From Epiperipatus broadwayi (lineage: Eukaryota; Onychophora; Udeonychophora; Euonychophora; Peripatidae), in the NCBI GenBank assembly GCA_028023455.1, contig JAQFVV010012435.1, positions 500,001 through 564,000 of the forward strand: a stretch of 64,000 nucleotides of DNA, read 5' to 3'. The notes below the pieces were generated by a model. The model searched no databases, was not told the DNA's origin, and saw nothing but the letters and a program-made list of their open reading frames with translations. The stretch's first letter is position 1. The number at the start of each line of letters is the position of its first letter. The translations under genes and the position numbers were made by a program. Of this stretch, positions 10,327 to 21,551 are shown in pieces.

Positions 10327-13069
10327 CAGTGGTGGCGAACCTTTTTACATATGCGTGCCAAAAATTTCCAAAAAATATTTATTGAATGATTGGCGTGCCA
10401 CACAATTGTTAAATCAAAATGTAAACAACTTAATTATTGCAGTTTTTTAAAAAGTTTATAAAACAAAATATTAATAATAGCAATAATAAATAAATAAAAT
10501 TTCTAAATAAGCTAAATACAAGTGAACGATATTTATTTAGAAGAGCATAAATTGAATAAAATGTAATAGTAAAAAAATTGATAGTAATTAAAACAAAATT
10601 TTGAAAATAAACATATAAAGTCAACATAAATAGATATTATTTAATGAAATTTTTGCTGTTCTACATTTGGATGCCAAATGTTTTATATCTCGTTCATATT
10701 TTATCACTTTTAATAAGGTACATGCTGAACTAGATTCATCTGTCATTCTATTTCTCGAACTGTCTTTAATTAAATTCTTTCTGAAAACAATGATTCATAT
10801 GCATATGTAGAGAAGAAAATTGATAATATAGCAGTCGCTAATTTTTTTAAACAATTAAATGTTTCAGGAATAGCATTCCAGGCAGTCAATAGTTCCTCTT
10901 CAGCATTCTTTTTACATATGTCCAATAATCGATCATTTTCCATTGTTTCTAACTCGTTCTCCAAATCAACAATTTTCTGTTTCCATGTAGAACTGGATTG
11001 AAAATCAACTGATTGTGTTTCCATATCTTTCAAATTAAGCCACTCAAAATTTTCTAACTTGAGACTGTCCATTGATATTATGACTGGGTATAAAATAAAT
11101 TTTGATGTTTCTGAAAATTATCTGAGCTGTGTAATTAATCAATTATCAATTGAATAACAACACAAAAGTCTTGCATCAATTTTACCTGATCTGGCTTCTC
11201 ATGAGATTCTAAATCAGTGAAGAACTTTTTTACATTTGTAAAATATTTGAAGGTGTAAGAAATAACATCACTTGAAAATTTGTAATTTAACTTCAAACAC
11301 TTTGATCAAATCAAACATGACAACAATTGTCTTATTATAACCTTGCAGTTTCACATTTAATTCATTTAGATGTGAACACATATCAGTAAAAAACATTAAA
11401 TTTGAAAGCCATTCAACATCCATTAATTCATTACATCTTTCAATGATTTTGCAGTGTAATTTCATCTAAACACTCATTGAATCTTTGAAGAACTTTTCCT
11501 TGATAACCATCAGACATTGTTGTTTATAAGTAAAACATTGTATACTGAGTTTTTCTGACTCAATGTGTAAATATAAAATTGACTAACTAAGTCACAACAT
11601 TCGTAACATCATCCAGTGGCTTAAACTGAGAAAACCATTTTCTTTTCCAGTCATAAGCACCATTTATAGTTACTGATACAATTTTGGCAACATCTATTTT
11701 TTTTTCAGTGATTACATTTGAATTTTCATTGCAAATATCTATTCCTTTTGTTGTTACTAATGAGGTTAAACCAATCCATTCTTCTTTGATATTATTCCCA
11801 ACACTATAGTGAATAAAAATAGCCAAACGAACTGATCCATTTATATCTACTTTCATCAAGGCAGAGAGAAATTACACTAGAAGATTTTATATATCTTTTT
11901 TGTTCGTAAGTTATGTTGTTAGCCATTTGCAGGATTTTTTCTTTAATTGTATTTCTAGCCAATGGTAAATCTTTTATGATCTCAATAATTTTTGCTTTGT
12001 TTTCAAAATCTTCAAGAAGAACTGGTGCACATTTTGTCTGTTTTTTTTTCCATATATTCTCAATCATTAAAAGGTTTCCATGTTTGGCAATTACATTTGA
12101 AATAAAAAAACTAGAAGCAGTTGATCCAGATTTTTAATAAATTTCATTATAGATGTTGATTAAATATTTATACTTTTAAATGTTTGGGCAATATATTCTT
12201 TTTGTTCATCTTTACTTTTTTCACAGAGCGATTTATGATTGGTCTCATAATGCCATTAAACCGATGATGTTCTTAATACAACTGTTCCAGAACATAAAGC
12301 ACATACTGCCCTGGTGCCTTTGTTAATCATTCCATGCTCATCAGTCCACCAATTTTGAAATTCTTTACTGCTTGACAATTTTTGTTTTTTACTTTCATAG
12401 TCATATTAATATAATGGTAACAAATTTATTTAAAAGTAAATTTAAATGAGCTTTAATAATTTTATAAATCAAAGATTTATTATATGTTAAAATATATTAT
12501 TATCCTTACATTTCACTTTTACAACAAAACTTTAAGCAAAGTAAAAAATGTCATTTGATGGAGTTGATTACACATTCTGTTTTTTTGTTCACGATTTTGA
12601 TTACATTAAAAAAATGAATGGTGTCAACACATTTAGATAACAAAAGATTAGGACACATTTAGATAACAAAAGATTAGGACAGAAAACCATTTGATTACTT
12701 TTACTTTAGATTTGAAAAAAAAATATTTCAAAGAGTTATAAAATATTTTACAGAGTTTACTTTCAAGTTTTATTGGAATTATTTGACAGGTTTATAGAAA
12801 ATGATATCACAGTATACCGATACCACTTTATTTGACTTAAAATATCATAATTTATTGCTTCTAATCAGAGTTCAATTGTAAATTGAATTCTAATATATTT
12901 ATTTATTTTACTTTTAGTTTACAGTAAATTTTGATTAGTACAGATTTTAGCAACAAAAAAATATTGAATAATTTAAAGCATAGAAAATTATATGTAAATA
13001 GTTCATGTGCCAGTAAAAACTTTGAATGTACCATCTGTGGCTTGCTGGCCATAGGTTTGCCAATTGTTG
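10327..13069 (-). mobile_element. Decayed hAT DNA transposon
   Basis: Left end CAGTGGTGGCGAACC is a typical hAT (Charlie/ZBED-type) terminal inverted repeat. The right end, read inward on the minus strand, is CAACAATTGGCAAACC, a diverged partner. The flanking 8 bp are CACTATAC (10319-10326) and CACTATTC (13070-13077), a 7/8 match as expected for the 8-bp hAT target-site duplication. The transposase remnant lies inside on the minus strand. Length 2.7 kb is normal for an autonomous hAT copy. Confidence 0.8.
10770..12410 (-). pseudogene. hAT transposase (BED zinc finger, GTF2IRD2/ZBED5-like), broken
   Basis: On the minus strand the N-terminal part reads QEFQNWWTDEHGMIN then CALCSGTVVL and HYETNHKSL, the C-x2-C ... 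H-x4-H pattern of a BED zinc finger. The middle part has ISLCLDESR, RLAIFIHYS and KGIDICNE, like the DDE-region segments of GTF2IRD2/ZBED5/FAM200-type transposases, though the aspartates are not fully preserved. A segment with MDVEWLSNLMFFTDMCSHLN and a C-terminal hAT dimerisation segment ending FSTYAYESLFSERI follow. Frameshifts and stops occur between all parts, so no product is expected. Confidence 0.85.
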
Positions 13070-13077
13070 CACTATTC

Positions 13078-14620
13078 TATATTGCTATTGTCAACTTAGA
13101 ATTTTTCCCAACTTTTTATAAATTTTTGTGTCACCTGGAATTAAATTTTCTCAACAGAATAATGGTTTGTTCAATAAATTATATATTTAATGAATTGCTG
13201 TTTAAGAGTTATTCAAATTTTCATTGAGAATTAACCAGATATATCTATTCTATACTCAATTTATTTTATCAAAAAATAAGATGAGGTAAGAATTATGTAA
13301 TACATTTTTAGGCCCATGGTTTTAGAAAATCAACTCAATTATTCCATAGTTCCTCATTGTGCTATATACTGTTGGCATGGTACATATGCAATTAAAAGCA
13401 TAATTATGCATTCCATGTCTGATTGGTACTTGAGGGCAAACAATAAGCAAACAAGACTTTTTTGAATTCTTTTAAAAATCTCATATATTTTTTCTATATT
13501 GTTGAATATCAATTTCTTGTATTTGCAATGTCTTAGCTTCCTTAGCATACTTTAGGGAATTCCTTAGATTGGGTAAGATGTTAACAGATAAAATTTGACA
13601 GTGTGGTGAACCATTTGCACAAACTTATGTCAGTTTGCAAAAGCAGTGATAGCTTTCTATAGTGGACAGTCATTAAAGGATAATGTCTTCCAAGTCATAG
13701 CTTTCTTCTAATACTATCATCTTTTTTAAAATATCAATAGATAATCTTTCCAGTGATTGAAGGAGAATCTATTAATAAAAACACCATAACAGTTAATTAA
13801 TGGCAAAATCATTAATCAATCTAGCCCTGCCTGGTTGGTACCATGGTAGGGGACAGATGCTGGGACTTTATAAATCTTAGTGGTCCAGAATTGCTATTCT
13901 AATGCTCAAGCTCCATAAGAAGGAATACAATTTTCAATTATTTTCACTAATCATCCACTTATCTTACTTCACCATTAACATAACTTAATTAATCATCATT
14001 ATTCTTTCAAGTTGCATTCTGTTTTCTTCTTTTATAAGACAGATAGCTTGCCAATTGCTGAATGATAAGGGTTGAGGAGCATTAGAGTTCTATTTTAGAT
14101 CAAAATAGTTAGTTACCCATTTTAAATCAATATTGGATGGTTAACTATGTTTCCCTTGGGCTGCCTATAAAAAAATCCCACATTTAATTGAAAATTAAAA
14201 TATATTTAAATATTAAATAACCCACGTTTGCTGTCTTTTTACAATAAGGGCCAATTCTAACTTCCCATATATGCACATAAAATAAAGCTTTTACATAAAT
14301 CAAGTAATTGAATCAAGTAACCACATCATGAAAATATGTGACGTTACACAGCACATTTTGTAAATTAAGATATGCTCTTTATTAGGATGTGTATGATGAT
14401 TTCTATTTTGACTTTGTGTTTTTGCAATCAAATTTATCGTCTTTACTCTTATCAAATGGCATTGATTCATCATCATATATTTTATTGGATATCATTATTT
14501 TTGAAGGTTTAACAAAGCATCTATGATGGTGTGATGAACATATTTCCTTTACATGATCAACATTTCAAATGCTTATACATGCTTCTAATAAGGGTACCAA
14601 ACCCTTCATACATATATCCT
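13078..14620. other. No recognisable gene
   Basis: AT-rich; no supported coding sequence. Short open frames here look random. Confidence 0.45.
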
Positions 14621-14624
14621 GCAT

Positions 14625-14690
14625 CCATTGATTACTTGCAAAGGTTTTGCACTTTCTGACCCTACTGTATGGAGAGTTTGTTACTCTTTT
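14625..14690 (+). repeat. X-family fragment
   Basis: Contains CATCCATTGATTAC and CCTACTGTATGGAGAG, the 3' body of the X repeat, with an internal deletion. The ribozyme part is absent. Confidence 0.6.
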
Positions 14691-14894
14691 ATGTGTATAA
14701 TTACATGTTGGACTATTACCAGCATTTAATATTAACTGTTAAACATTTTTAGAAAAATTCAAACTTTATTTAAATTTTTTAAATACATTCAACTGTCAAT
14801 AATAGCACAGAACAATTTGAGTGGTACTATTCTTGATCCATCTTCAGATGTTGCTGATTTAACCAGTAAATATACTAACAAAAACATTAAAGAT

Positions 14895-15165
14895 AGGATG
14901 AATTAAAACAGCAAAACTCTCCGTACAGTAGTGCCACTCAATGCAAGGCAAAGTAATCAATGGATGCCAGAAAGTTTGCATAAAATCCCTATCTAGTGCC
15001 TACTCACCCAATATCCCCAGACTAGTTTCTGGCTTGTAGCTTTCATCAGTGAGAGACCTTGGATCTGAGAGCACTGCACCTATATCTTAGGATCTAATGC
15101 AACCTTCCAGCAGCCACTTTTATTTCTACTTAACTACAAAACTATGAGAATAAAAATGAAAAATG
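14895..15165 (-). mobile_element. X-family hammerhead repeat nested in Y
   Basis: Near-complete reverse-oriented X unit: CAAAACTCTCCGTACAGTAG, AATCAATGGATGCCAG, CCAATATCCCCAGACTAG and GATCTAATGCAACC in plus-strand order. It ends with the TTAACTACAAAACTATGAG segment seen also at 8590 and 9070. It holds the best-preserved X ribozyme. Confidence 0.8.
15006..15064 (-). ncRNA. Hammerhead ribozyme, X family, intact core
   Basis: Minus strand: stem I outer helix ATCCAA (15064-15059) pairs with TTGGGT (15011-15006). The inner helix TCTCA pairs with TGGGG, using two G-U pairs. The core is CTGATGA (15049-15043), stem II is a short GC-rich hairpin, GAAA follows, stem III is ACTAGT (15026-15021), and C17 is at 15020 with cleavage predicted before 15019. 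All invariant core bases are present; stem II is weak (3 bp). Confidence 0.75.
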
Positions 15166-15735
15166 CTGAGCTATACTCTAACCAATTAGTCTATTCTGCC
15201 AAAGGCAATTGTCAATAGAAATTTTATACACTTATATATGATGGTCCTTCTGAATTCTTTTAAAGGCAAAGTTAATAAGTGGTTTCCAAATATTAAAAAT
15301 TGTCATACTAGGTTGACTTGTGTGCTTGTTGGTAATCAACCCCACAAATCAACCTAATGTAATAATTCACAGTGTGGTGTAATTCTAACAGTTGGAAATC
15401 ATTTATTAATCTTGTTTTTAAGAAAAAGTGGAGAAGTTGTTAGGACACTTATAAATATTTATATGAAATTTCTATTAACTGTTTTCTTTTATAGAAAAGC
15501 CTAATTGATTAAATTGCTGCCTTAAATTCATAATTCATGGTTGTAAGATTCCAGTTTCAATTCCCTTGTTAGCACTGTTACTGGTCAGGCCAGCAACATC
15601 TGAAAAATGAAAAAGAATAATACTATTTGAAATGTTGTGTTACATATATTAATCTGTAAATTGTTATTAACAGCTTGAATTTTTCTAACAACATTTAACA
15701 ATTAATATTATATGATGGACATAGTCCCGCATATA

Positions 15736-16542
15736 ATTTCAAGAACAAACCTATCATCACTAATATTTCCATATTCTCCTTATAAATTTAGAAAGGATAT
15801 TCAATTTATCTGATATATTTTATCTTTATCATTCTTATTAGGAACATTTTCCTAGTAGTTTTATTACCTAATTTAGATGTTTTGATAAGATTGAATGAAT
15901 ATAATCTAAATTTTCTAATCTGTTCTCAAATGTTATTTCCAATAGTCTTCTCATTTCTCAAACTGTACATTTTGTTAAATATGGCAGCCTCACTTGGAGC
16001 ATAAATTAGCAATTTTTGTATTCAATTTAAATTTATCAATTTATAAATATTAGACAATCCATTTTATTGGTATGCATATGTAAAGCTTTACATAAATAAA
16101 ACAGTTGAGAGATTACAAATTACTTCATTATAACAATCTATATCATTTTCCTTATTTGAATCTTTATTAAACTGCATCTCACATTTTTGGTTAAATTATT
16201 ATGAAGTTATTCTACTTCTTTTCACTACTTGTCATCTGGTTGTAATATAACAAGTTTCACTTTACTGATTAAACCTCAAGTGATCTAAAAATAAAATATT
16301 TGGTATTTTTTTATTTTTAAAAACGTAAATTATTAATGCATGTTTTTAATAAAACGTCTTTTTAAAAGTGTATTTATTTTACTGACATTTTAACTTTATT
16401 TTAAAAACTGACAATTTGTTATTATGAAAATGTATATGTACAAAAAGTTAATATAATTTTATTATGATAAACTACCGATTCAATCATATTCTAACCATTT
16501 CATTAAGACTAAGTTCCTATTTTAAATGGATTTACTAATCTT
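15736..16542. other. No recognisable gene
   Basis: AT-rich sequence without supported features. Confidence 0.45.
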
Positions 16543-16638
16543 TTTTTTTTCATATGTCAAATGCGTTGGGAAGCGAACCCAGGCCAGCTGCGTGGTAGGC
16601 AGCTATGCTAACCACTAGGCCATCAATGCTTGACAATC
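16543..16638 (-). mobile_element. tRNA-Gly-like SINE
   Basis: On the minus strand it reads CAAGCATTGATGGCCTAGTG, a 5-bp anticodon stem GCTGC/GCAGC with loop CTACCAC, then GGGTTCGCTTCCCA (B box), and a tail CATTTGACATATG plus poly-A. Related copies at 45491-45580 and 51790-51883 carry anticodon TCC with the arm GCTGCCTTCCAAGCAGC, matching metazoan tRNA-Gly(TCC). The acceptor stem is imperfect, so I call it a SINE head. Confidence 0.85.
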
Positions 16639-17450
16639 ATTTATTTTTATTTGAATTATCCACTAACATTTCTTTTATTTTCAATATTAATTTAAAATAA
16701 GGAATTTTTGTACAATCAGTCCCTGCTTCATATTTTATACATATAGTTCCACGTTGATTTATAAGGGTCAAGTTTTCTGCACTCACAACTTTGACATAAA
16801 CCCTTCAAGTAAGTTCAATGCTGACTATTAGTAGTTATTTATTAAATTAGAGATTATCCCTAGTGCAGATATACATTTCAAACTTCAATTAAAGATTAAT
16901 CTACATGTTTTTAATTAAACATAAGCATATGGAATTATCTCAGTCCACTTATCATTTCCTCCTTTAATATCTCTTTAAACTTTCACCCACCCAACCACCC
17001 TGACACACATTCTTGAAGCACATGACTAAAAATATCTACAAAAGTCAAGTCATTGGCCTAGGTTATAATCTTTCATACATTTGTACTATTTGCCCAGTAT
17101 TTTCCAATATTTACTTATATCAATTTATTACAGTCGATCTTATAAGCGTCAAACTTTTCACGTTTATAAAACTGCCCCCAACCATTTCAGGTAAATGTGG
17201 TAATGATTATTACTAAATTGTTAAATTTGACTAGCCCAGTAAACACATGGGATAACACACTTTCATCTTTTTTTTCTAAGTGTAATATCTTATTTTTGAT
17301 ATATTTAAAACCTCCATTCCACTGTACATTCTTGAAACGTATGAATAAAGATATCTAAAACAAGTATGATAATCTTTAACAGAGGTTTAAAGTCTATATC
17401 TTGGCCTATATATATATTACATTTATGTGAATTAGTTAATGACAAAATTG
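16639..17450. other. No recognisable gene
   Basis: AT-rich. Two loosely similar blocks near 16750 and 17135 (TATAAG-GTCAA-TTTTC) hint at an old duplication. No coding content supported. Confidence 0.4.
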
Positions 17451-17454
17451 TGAA

Positions 17455-17740
17455 TGCATAAAGTTTGATATTTGTAAAATCAAAGTAGTTTATTGTTTGC
17501 GACAACAATTCTATCAATAGACGCGACACGTGTTTTTCCATTTCAAAAAAATGGTCAAACTGATTTGCATTTATATTTGCATATTTGTTATTTAATAACA
17601 CTACGTAAAGATTTATTACTTTCGTCGGCCATGAATATGAAGGCAAACCTCGAAAGCGCTTGGCCCATTTAATAGTTTTAAGCGAAATTTGTTTTGTTTA
17701 TTTGGAAGCTTCTTCGTCAGCGAGTAAATCGTTTTTAGGC
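17455..17740 (+). pseudogene. Penelope-like element 3'-end fragment
   Basis: The plus-strand text GTGTTTTTCCATTTCAAAAA followed by ATGGTCAAACTGATTTGCAT aligns with the 3' ends of the PLE copies at 38400-40300 (FRNFKKMDGLICFA) and 53385-55200 (FSFLKMDCLICIQF). Frame signs here are FFHFKKMVKLICI. It is only the last part of the coding region plus downstream sequence. The segment to 17740 keeps many CG pairs. The minus-strand open frame across it is a shadow. Confidence 0.5.
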
Positions 17741-17795
17741 TAATTGGTTATTAATAAATATTTCAAGAAATGGTAAAGATATGTGTGAAAAATTG

Positions 17796-17850
17796 TGATC
17801 CAAGTCAACTGAATAGTGCTAGTTTAATATAAAAGGCATCATGTTATGCA
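17796..17850 (+). ncRNA. Decayed W-type hammerhead motif
   Basis: Preceded by GGTAAAGATATGTGTG, the W-family lead-in. The core reads CTGAATA (17809-17815; G8 lost), then GTGCTAGTTTAATAT, AAAA and GGCATC, in the positions of stem II, GAAA and stem III/C17. Recognisable only by comparison with the other W copies. Confidence 0.4.
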
Positions 17851-17860
17851 GTAGATGGAA

Positions 17861-18571
17861 ATTTTAAGTATATTCAATATATAAATATAATTAAAAGAGG
17901 AAATCAATATTTTTCATTTTATGATTAAATAACATTCTGTATGTTTACAGTCAAAGATAGAATGGAGCCAGTTATTCTTTAAGCTTTTGATATTTACAAG
18001 GAACTACATTGGTGAGAAATTCAAAATGAACTTAATATATCAGCTAGATAAAATTACTGTATTAATAACTATTAAATTAATAAATTGTCTAAGGATCAAT
18101 CTAATGATACAAAAAATATCTTTTTTTTATTCACTGGTAGTAAAATTTAAACTTTATTAAGTAATCAATTATTAATTGCATAGCATTATTTAAATACTAA
18201 TTAAAATAGATTACACTCTGTAAATATGATCATTTGAGATATATTTTAATACTGAAATTATATCTATAATTATTTTTCAATATACACACAGTATTCAAAG
18301 TCATCAAAAGGTTAAAAGATATTTTAATTATATATGTTGGAGACAGCTTAATTATAATGAAATACACTCCATATTACAATTTTTATAATAAAAATACGAA
18401 TGTTACAGATTGTAAATAAAAAGATTGATGTAAACATATATAAAATAATATGAATATCATATTACAATGAAGCAAGAGAGATGTTACAACAATATACATA
18501 CAGGATGAACACAAATTAAATATATATTTTTTATAAGTTTAATACTGCTCAAGTCCTAAATGAGTTTATAA
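17861..18571. other. No recognisable gene
   Basis: AT-rich sequence, no supported features. Confidence 0.45.
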
Positions 18572-19066
18572 GTAACCATTAAAAACCACTCAACACTAAA
18601 TAACAATCAACAATCACAAACTGTTGTCAAGGCAACTTCCTTTTAACAACAAAGGTGGAATCCCATCTTTATTTATGATCTCATTTATTTACATAGATTT
18701 AGTTTTGAGCATTATTACACTTATTATTTAAGTAATACTTTAAATGCAATTCGAAAATTATAATTGCAATTTGTAACATAGAAACTAAAGAAAGGAAATT
18801 ATAAAAATAGCCATATTTATTAGTTTGCATTCAGAGCAGGTTAGATTTACCTGTTTTTTGAGGGTTATTTAAACTTCTTTGCATCAAAAATTTCAATCTC
18901 TGTGATGAAGTTGCAATCTTTAGTATCTATATAAACATATGAAACCATAAATAAAGGTGGGATTCAACCTTTATTGTTAAAAGAAAGTTGCTTTGACAAC
19001 AGTTTGTGGTTGTTGATTGTTACCTATATTGAAATTGTCTAGTGTTGACTGGTTTTTAATGGGTAA
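18572..19066. repeat. Fold-back repeat T
   Basis: Left arm 18572-18682 and inverted right arm 18940-19066. The left holds CAACAATCACAAACTGTTGT and AACAACAAAGGTGGAATCCC; the right holds GGTGGGATTCAACCTTTATT and ACAACAGTTTGTGGTTGTTG. Arm identity is high over about 115 bp with a spacer of about 255 bp. No coding content. Confidence 0.85.
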
Positions 19067-20404
19067 TATTTATTATTTACAGCAACATGAAATGTTTTTC
19101 ATCAATGGTACAACATCCCTGGAACATTTCTCAACCAATATTATGTATAATAAATTTGTATTATAATACATTTTATTGTAAAAGATATATTTCAGTTATA
19201 TATAAATAGCTATCTATTTGATGACTCTACATCCAATCTAAGTAGACATATCTAGATGACTTATTTTTTTAAAAACTTTAATCAGGTTTAGAATTTTTTT
19301 TTAGATAGATAGCTTGTAGCTAACACAGATAATGATTCATTATTAATTTTTAAATTAATAAATAGCTATTATTGAGGTAGAAGATACATAAAAAAACATT
19401 CAAATCCTCACCATCCAAAAATTGGCAAACAATACTGCCTTTTTCTTTACTGTTTTTCTGGTGAAAATTATTGAGAGAACTTTTCCTCTGAAGTGAGATA
19501 TTAAATGCTGTTTTCTTTACATCTTTTATAAAAAAAATTAATAGTTAAAATATTATATTAAATACACTTATCTGTAGCAGTTTTTATATATATTAAGCAG
19601 TAATATATAGAACTACTGAGCTGTTTAAATATGTATTAGTTAGGTAAAATGAGCTTATAGATACAAATGTTGCAGTAAACTTTTTAATAAAACACAGCTC
19701 ACATATGATATTGCAGTGATGAGTGGAAAAGATAATTAAGTAAAATTGCATTTAATTGCTTGGGAAGCGAATATCAGTTTGTTTTTTATCTGAGGGAGAT
19801 AAAAAATAAATAAATAAATCGTAATTTGGTCACTAGTGAACTTATTGTTTCTACTACGTCATTTTGATGATGTCACTTCTCAAGTAACTGACCATGGGAC
19901 GAATTAATATTTTTCAATTACATTTGATCTAAATCAAAAATAAAATCACAAAAAGTAGAATATTTTTGAACAGATAAAAAATTTTACAATAAAAATTATA
20001 TAATTATATTTAAATTATACTCATTCTTATCTTTGGGCATATATAAAAATCCTTTGTAACTGACCAATGAAAGAGTACTGGTTAAGCTGAAATGCATTCT
20101 GGAAGTTATTTTTTGTCCCTATTGCTTTTATTCACTCGTTTGAAATGTGAGGAATTCAAGTAGTAATATCAAATACAGTTTGTTCAAAATCTTGAGCGTT
20201 TGTAAAGAGAGAAGGATGATGATAAATAAATACAATATGTATATATAATTATAAAAAAGATATGTTGATCTTAATACTAGTTAAAGTTTATATCTTCTAG
20301 TAAATTGTGATATAATAATCCCCAGCTTAATAAAGGATTATTATTAATAATAAGAAAATGTTTCTGAAGATAATAATTGGCATTTAAGTTTACAAAAAGT
20401 GTAG
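19067..20404. other. No recognisable gene
   Basis: AT-rich sequence with no supported coding or repeat feature. Confidence 0.45.
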
Positions 20405-20934
20405 CACTTATCATCATCATCAACCATTATCACTCCACTGCAGGACGACAGTCTCTCCAAGTTCAATCCATCTTCTCTGATCTTTAGCTTCTCTTCTCCA
20501 CATTACCCCTGCACACTTTCTTATTTCATCCATCCATCTTGCATGTGGTCTCTTTCTGGGTCTTTTACAATCTCTTGGAATCCATTTAAGATTTCAATTG
20601 TCCATTTATTATCATCTCTTCTAGAAATATGACCAGCCCAACTCCACTTCAGTCTTTTACTTTTTTCAATGAGATCAGTAGCACCTGTTTGTTTTCTTAC
20701 CCATATATTGCATCTTCAACCTCTTCTTGTTACTCCCAACATGCATCTCTCCATACTTCTTTGAGTGGTCTGAAGTCTCTTTTATTAAGTGTCCAAGTTT
20801 CAGATCTGTAAGTAAGAACTGGTAAAACACATTTATTAAAAACCTTTCTTTTCTAACACATAGACATATTTTCTTTTAGTATCAAGTTATTTCTACCAAA
20901 AACACTCCAACTACGTTTAATTTTATGATTAATT

Positions 20935-21340
20935 TCATCCATTGTTTACATCTGTATTAATAATCTGACCAAGGTATTTGTAATTGTTAACTTCTTTTAA
21001 CTCATCATAATCAAACTTTATTTTCATATTTTGAGAAAATCCATTAAACATTACTTTAGTCTTTTTAACATTTATCTTTGGTCCTACTTTCCTACTTTCA
21101 TCTGATAACTCCTGCAACATTTCCTGCAGCTCTAAAGCATTATTTGCAAAAACAATTACACCATCTGCAAAATCTAAATGACTTAAATAATCTCCATTTA
21201 CGTTCACTCCATTAGCTTCAGCACTACTGTAAAAAGTTTTGGAGCTATGGAGTCACCCTGTCTTACACCTTTCTCAATGTTGACTTTCCCAGTATCATTA
21301 TATATAAGCTAATTGTTGCTGTTGCGTTTTTATAAATATT
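20935..21340 (-). pseudogene. RTE-like reverse transcriptase, C-terminal half
   Basis: Contains GVRQGDSIAPKLF (RT motif B region), then YLSHLDFADGVIVFANN, where the catalytic YADD/FADD box has become FADG, and KINVKKTKVMFNG. A frameshift separates motif B from the FADD box. Downstream to 20405 is the C-terminal tail (TDVNNG onwards), homologous to 3935-4275. The D-to-G change at the catalytic box plus shifts mean it is dead. Confidence 0.85.
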
Positions 21341-21551
21341 CTTTAAAATATTTTTTTTATTTTTTTTTTTTATTTAAAGTAATATTCTTTATTAAAAACC
21401 AAAAAATTTACATAATTACAAAGGTTATTTAAGTTCCTCTAACAACATTTCTTCAGCTACTGTCATAATACTCAGGGTATTTTCCTCAGTGATTTACATG
21501 TTGTCTTTCTTTACCTTACTAATACATTCTTAGACTGGAAATGATGTTTAC

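Larger units (their letters stand above)
14700..15735. repeat. Fold-back repeat Y with nested X unit
   Basis: The left arm (about 14700-14880) carries TTCAACTGTCAATAATAGCA and CATCTTCAGATGTTGCTG. The right arm (about 15530-15735) carries the inverse: CAGCAACATCTGAAAA, ATTGTTATTAACAG and ATATGATGGACATAGTC. Between them sits an X-family unit (14895-15165). The same Y arms occur at 46390-46840 and 50495-51149. Confidence 0.75.

Noticed and set aside
17305-17646. 113-residue minus-strand open frame
   Set aside because: The plus strand of part of this segment matches PLE 3' ends, so the minus frame is a shadow.
17700-17725. Minus-strand CTGACGAAGAAGC as a hammerhead
   Set aside because: The core start fits, but no GAAA follows a closing stem II within a normal distance.
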